The notes beneath the pieces were generated by a model, which saw only the letters and a program-made list of their open reading frames with translations, did no database searches and was not told where the DNA came from. A stretch of DNA of 16,607 nt. Origin: Candidatus Heimdallarchaeota archaeon (GTDB lineage Archaea > Asgardarchaeota > Heimdallarchaeia > Heimdallarchaeales > Heimdallarchaeaceae). A program made the position numbers and the translations under genes. The stretch is taken from the NCBI GenBank assembly GCA_030628305.1, contig DAOVRE010000007.1:1-16607 (forward strand), read 5' to 3'. Of this stretch, positions 14,061 to 16,607 are shown one piece after another; positions within the stretch are counted from its first letter, which is position 1; every line of letters begins with the position of its first letter.

Positions 14061-14642
14061 TCATATCTTATAATTTTTGAAACTTTTACCAATCATATCA
14101 GCTAACCTAAGACATTCAGGAACCGAACTGGAATATGTTGAAATCTCAATAACCTCTCTTACTTGTTCTGTATTGGTAAACCCCACCTGTTGGAAGAATT
14201 TTTTGTATTGCTTTCCAATCTGATTCTTGAACAATATTTCTTCAATCGGTGGATTAGAACTAAGAATATTGTATCTCTCATTCCAATTCTCTAAATTCGA
14301 AAGAGCGTTTTTTACGTCTTTTTCATTGGGAAGTGTAGATAAAATTGTAATAACAGGTATTTCTGTAATGTCAAACAACTTCCTCAAATCGATAATGTTA
14401 AACGCCGCTATAGTGGAACTACCCAATATAATTGCTCTCAATTGTGTAACATATTTACTTGATGCAATCATCTCACTGATTTTTTCTGTAGCATCCCAAC
14501 CATCAACCTCAACTATTGTCCTCAATATCCCTTCAACAAGATTACACCCTCTGACAATCACACCAAAAACAAATGCATTCTTTGATGTTTTTCTTTGAAA
14601 AGCTGCATCATCAACTCCAATTGTTCTAATATAATCTTTCAT
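14061..14642 (-). CDS. DUF99 family protein (endonuclease V-like fold)
   Basis: 193 residues matching the archaeal DUF99/UPF0215 family, distantly related to endonuclease V. Signature parts: IRTIGVDDAAF near the N-terminus, FVFGVIVRGCNLVEGIL, VDGWDATEKISEMIASSK, LRAIILGSSTIAAFNIIDL and EIPVITILSTLPNEKDVKNA. The acidic GVDD and VDGWDAT residues lie where endonuclease V binds metal, but the family's substrate is not established. The frame opens at ATG 14666. I prefer ATG 14642 because MKDYIRTIGVDD is the usual family beginning and a TATA-like TTTATATTTAA lies about 40 bases upstream. It converges on the RNase III-like gene (2-base gap) and diverges from aIF2-alpha. Confidence 0.85.
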   Translation of the reverse strand: MKDYIRTIGVDDAAFQRKTSKNAFVFGVIVRGCNLVEGILRTIVEVDGWDATEKISEMIASSKYVTQLRAIILGSSTIAAFNIIDLRKLFDITEIPVITILSTLPNEKDVKNALSNLENWNERYNILSSNPPIEEILFKNQIGKQYKKFFQQVGFTNTEQVREVIEISTYSSSVPECLRLADMIGKSFKNYKI

Positions 14643-14666
14643 TATTTTGTGATTGTTTCTATTCAT

Positions 14667-14711
14667 TAAGTAACTTTTTAAATATAAACTATAGAAAGAT
14701 TACTGATTCTA
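14667..14711. promoter_or_regulatory. Compact divergent promoter between DUF99 and aIF2-alpha
   Basis: The gap has one AT-rich core, TTTTTAAATATAAACTATAG (about 14669-14688), that reads as a TATA-like element on both strands. Plus-strand initiation would fall near 14702-14710, just before the aIF2-alpha ATG at 14712. Minus-strand initiation would fall near 14657, just before the preferred DUF99 ATG. The two genes therefore may share or compete for TBP. Confidence 0.5.
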
Positions 14712-15500
14712 ATGAGTAGACGAAACCTTCCTGAACACGGCGCCTTAGTGATAGGTACTGTAAAACAGATCTTTGGTCATGGTGTATATGTTAACTTAGA
14801 TGAGTATGAGGATTTACAAGCCTATTGTCATGTATCTGAAGTTAGTTCTACATGGGTGAGGAATATCAGAAACGTAATGCGAATTGGTAAAAAGGTTGTC
14901 GGGCGTGTTATGCGTGTTAAAGAGAACCAAATTGATATAAGCATCAAAAGGGTTTCTGATGGTTTGAAAAGAAAGAAAGTGGAAGAATGGAAGCACTACA
15001 AAACAGCTATCACACTTCTAGAAATGGGTGCAAAGCAAAGAAAAATAGATTTTGAAGTAGCTAGAAGTGAAGTTGAAGATGTTGCTTCAGAATATTATGG
15101 TAGCCTATATCAAGCATTGGAGGAATCTTTATTCAAAGGAGAAGTTGCTTTTACCGAAGCTGATATCTCAGAAGAATGGGCTTCTGTTCTAACTCAAATA
15201 GCAAAAAAGAATCTCACAATCCCAAAAGTGAATATTACAAGAGACATTGAGATTATTTGCTGGGAAAGCAATGGCATTGTGTTAATCCGCGAAGCATTGC
15301 AAAAGGCAAAAGATGCCAGAAAAGATGTTGAAGCTGAAGATGAAGAGTTAGATATGGGAGTTTATGTCAGAGGAGCACCCATCTACAGATTCGTGATTTC
15401 TGCCCGCGATTATGGATTAGCTGAAGCATTAGTATCTAAAGCAATTGAGACAGTTGAACAAACCTTAGAGGGATACAAAGCCGCAGTAAAGGTTCTTTAA
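14712..15500 (+). CDS. eif2a: Translation initiation factor aIF2 subunit alpha
   Basis: Alpha subunit of the heterotrimer that carries initiator Met-tRNA to the small ribosomal subunit. 262 residues in three domains. An S1 domain (about 9-83) has GTVKQIFGHGVYVNLDEYED and CHVSEVSSTWVRNIR, whose loop serines S45 and S46 sit near the eIF2-alpha Ser51 position. A helical domain (about 85-170) has VEEWKHYKTAITLLEMGAK. A C-terminal alpha/beta domain (about 172-262) binds the gamma subunit and contains EIICWESNGI and GAPIYRFVISARDYGLAEA. It is followed after 19 bases by nop10, the standard archaeal order. The ribosomal protein genes rpl44e and rps27e that commonly precede it are missing here. Confidence 0.96.
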   Translation: MSRRNLPEHGALVIGTVKQIFGHGVYVNLDEYEDLQAYCHVSEVSSTWVRNIRNVMRIGKKVVGRVMRVKENQIDISIKRVSDGLKRKKVEEWKHYKTAITLLEMGAKQRKIDFEVARSEVEDVASEYYGSLYQALEESLFKGEVAFTEADISEEWASVLTQIAKKNLTIPKVNITRDIEIICWESNGIVLIREALQKAKDARKDVEAEDEELDMGVYVRGAPIYRFVISARDYGLAEALVSKAIETVEQTLEGYKAAVKVL

Positions 15501-15519
15501 CCAAATGTGTTGAGATAGA

Positions 15520-15699
15520 ATGACTAAATCAATATTCAAATGCATAGAATGTAGCAAATATACTTTACATACAGAAAAATGTCATTCTTGCGGAGGACGA
15601 GTTGTTTCACCTCGTCCCGCTAAATTTTCTATTGAAAAGGAAAAAAAATATTCTTCATATAGAAGGCAGTTGTTAAAAAATGACTTAAACACATCTTAA
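15520..15699 (+). CDS. nop10: H/ACA ribonucleoprotein subunit Nop10
   Basis: 59-residue protein. The start ATG 15520 is preceded by TGAGATAGA. Nop10 binds Cbf5 and helps the H/ACA complex turn guide-specified uridines into pseudouridine. The zinc ribbon is clear: C8, C11, C21 and C24 in FKCIECSKYTLHTEKCHSCG. It is followed by the family's conserved linker and helix, SPRPAKFSIEKEKKYSSYRR. The pairing with aIF2-alpha is conserved across archaea. Its last 15 bases overlap the end of the converging METTL5-like gene. Confidence 0.95.
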   Translation: MTKSIFKCIECSKYTLHTEKCHSCGGRVVSPRPAKFSIEKEKKYSSYRRQLLKNDLNTS

Positions 15700-16284
15700 T
15701 ATTGCTACTTCAATTACATGATATCGTTTCTTGTGGAAATGATAGATTTTTGGTATTTCAAATTCTGCCTTTATCGTTTCATCTATGGTTTTATTGTTTT
15801 TCAAGACAAATTTTCGCAAAAATTCAACATTTTTTTCTTGAAATAAATGTAATGAATAGCTGACTTTTGAACTACATAAAGCTGCGCGCAAAAATTCCTG
15901 ATCTTTTGTAGTGCCTTTCACACCAAAGGGACTATTCATTAAAACAGTATCAAAATTCATATTTATCTCTCTAACATCTTTTTCGATGAACTCAATTTCA
16001 AGCCCAATATTCTCAACATTTTCTTTTGCAACCTTTAAAGCAGCTGGATCAACCTCAATTGCATAAACTTTCTTAGCACCTAAGATTTTCGCCGCTATTG
16101 CAAACAATCCGGTACCGCAACAAAAATCTGCTACAATTTTATTTTTTATATCTCCTAAATGTAAAGCTCTCCACGTTATCATTGCAACCAATCTTGGAGG
16201 AGTTTGATATTGTTCTAGATGAATTTTAGGTTCTTTGAAATTCACAAACTGTGTTAATTGAATTTCGAGATCTTTTTGTTTCAT
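15685..16284 (-). CDS. METTL5-like predicted RNA N6-adenine methyltransferase
   Basis: 199-residue class I SAM methyltransferase. Numbered from the chosen ATG: LEQYQTPP (23-30), the METTL5-type entry motif; SAM loop DFCCGTG (53-59); AIEVDP (75-80), motif II; and the catalytic loop NSPFG (117-121). METTL5 and archaeal relatives usually read NPPF; Ser for the first Pro is unusual, though KsgA-type enzymes (NLPY, NIPY) show that this position can vary. The human enzyme makes m6A in 18S rRNA with TRMT112; the archaeal substrate is inferred as rRNA. The frame opens with a GTG (16296) overlapping the previous stop. I chose ATG 16284 because AGTGA at about 16293-16297 then acts as ribosome-binding site. 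It is very close to the TrmJ-like gene, so one operon is likely. Confidence 0.85.
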   Translation of the reverse strand: MKQKDLEIQLTQFVNFKEPKIHLEQYQTPPRLVAMITWRALHLGDIKNKIVADFCCGTGLFAIAAKILGAKKVYAIEVDPAALKVAKENVENIGLEIEFIEKDVREINMNFDTVLMNSPFGVKGTTKDQEFLRAALCSSKVSYSLHLFQEKNVEFLRKFVLKNNKTIDETIKAEFEIPKIYHFHKKRYHVIEVAILRCV

Positions 16285-16292
16285 ATTGAATT

Positions 16293-16607
16293 TCACTTTT
16301 TGCTTTGTTGGTTTTGTTCTAAAATTGTTTTAAACATCCCAATTAGTGTATGTATTTCTTCTTTCGATGCAAAGCTTCTATTTACTATACTGCGAAATGC
16401 ATGAATGATATTTGGTTTACGATATTCTTCATAATCAATGTTATTTACCAATGATTCAAATAGTCTAAAAAGCATCTCTCTCTCTTTTGACACAGAAACA
16501 ATCGCTAATTCTGAAGTGTCTACAACTTTATAGGTTCTTTTCCACACTTCATAAAGTATTATTGCTACAGCATGAGAAATGTTCAAAACCCTTTGTTCTC
16601 CTGGAAC
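16293..16607 (-). CDS. TrmJ-like SPOUT (SpoU/TrmH) RNA methyltransferase, C-terminal part only
   Basis: Only the last 104 residues are in the window; the frame is open to the right edge. The visible start VPGEQRVLNISHAVAIILYE is the knotted SAM-binding motif of SpoU/TrmH enzymes, where LNxSxAVAIxLYE is diagnostic. The remaining helical tail, from about 16530 down to the stop, matches the C-terminal extension of archaeal TrmJ, which methylates the 2'-OH of tRNA position 32. Another TrmH-family member cannot be excluded because the N-terminal part is missing. Its stop overlaps the beginning of the METTL5-like frame, indicating coupled translation of two RNA methyltransferases. Confidence 0.85.
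   Translation of the reverse strand, partial: VPGEQRVLNISHAVAIILYEVWKRTYKVVDTSELAIVSVSKEREMLFRLFESLVNNIDYEEYRKPNIIHAFRSIVNRSFASKEEIHTLIGMFKTILEQNQQSKK

Noticed and set aside
1..16607. Mobile element, CRISPR array, tRNA or horizontally acquired island
   Set aside because: No transposase, integrase, direct-repeat array or tRNA-like fold was seen, and all genes look like vertically inherited archaeal housekeeping genes or their neighbours.

Overview
The window is an AT-rich stretch of archaeal chromosome. The evidence is a catalytic A-type ATPase subunit set (A, B, D, F, H), the NAC nascent-chain chaperone, RNA polymerase subunit Rpo11, exosome subunit Csl4, aIF2-alpha, Nop10, an archaeal tRNA-splicing endonuclease, a PIN-ATPase-KH protein (PINA type) and a Taw2-like wyosine enzyme. 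Ribosome-binding sites repeatedly read GGTGA(T) or GTGAT, as expected for an archaeal 16S 3' end. A scattered ATPase gene set, low GC and a proline-rich membrane protein would fit an Asgard-type or other deep-branching archaeon, but the window does not settle the lineage. I see no mobile element, CRISPR array, tRNA or rRNA.

Layout. (1) 1-3897, minus strand: glmM, then atpA and atpB (atpB runs off the left edge). (2) 4033-5391, plus strand: atpH, atpF, a small two-TM protein and NAC. (3) 5396-7392: a tRNA-maturation neighbourhood with a standalone ArcS/ArcTGT-type C2-PUA protein and a Taw2-like enzyme on minus, and endA divergent on plus. (4) 7397-9217: PINA-like PIN/ATPase/KH protein, end-overlapping rpiA on minus. 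(5) 10075-11794, minus strand: atpD, then a membrane-anchored coiled-coil, proline-rich protein. (6) 11933-14058, plus strand: csl4, a DUF2067-like gene, rpoL (Rpo11) and a mini-RNase III-like gene. (7) 14061-14642, minus: DUF99. (8) 14712-15699, plus: aIF2-alpha and nop10. (9) 15685-16607, minus: the end of a SpoU/TrmJ-like methyltransferase and a METTL5-like methyltransferase.

Most genes serve RNA maturation, translation and energy supply. The unusual points are the broken-up ATPase operon (H-F, A-B and D in three separate transcription units, with E, C, I and K absent), the 299-residue proline-rich membrane protein next to atpD, a detached C2-PUA module, a dsRBD-less RNase III-like protein in an exosome/RNA polymerase cluster, and altered signature motifs in the Taw2-like, METTL5-like, Rpo11 and RpiA proteins. 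No gap between genes exceeds 300 bases; the longest (about 10975-11143) holds a nested inverted repeat.
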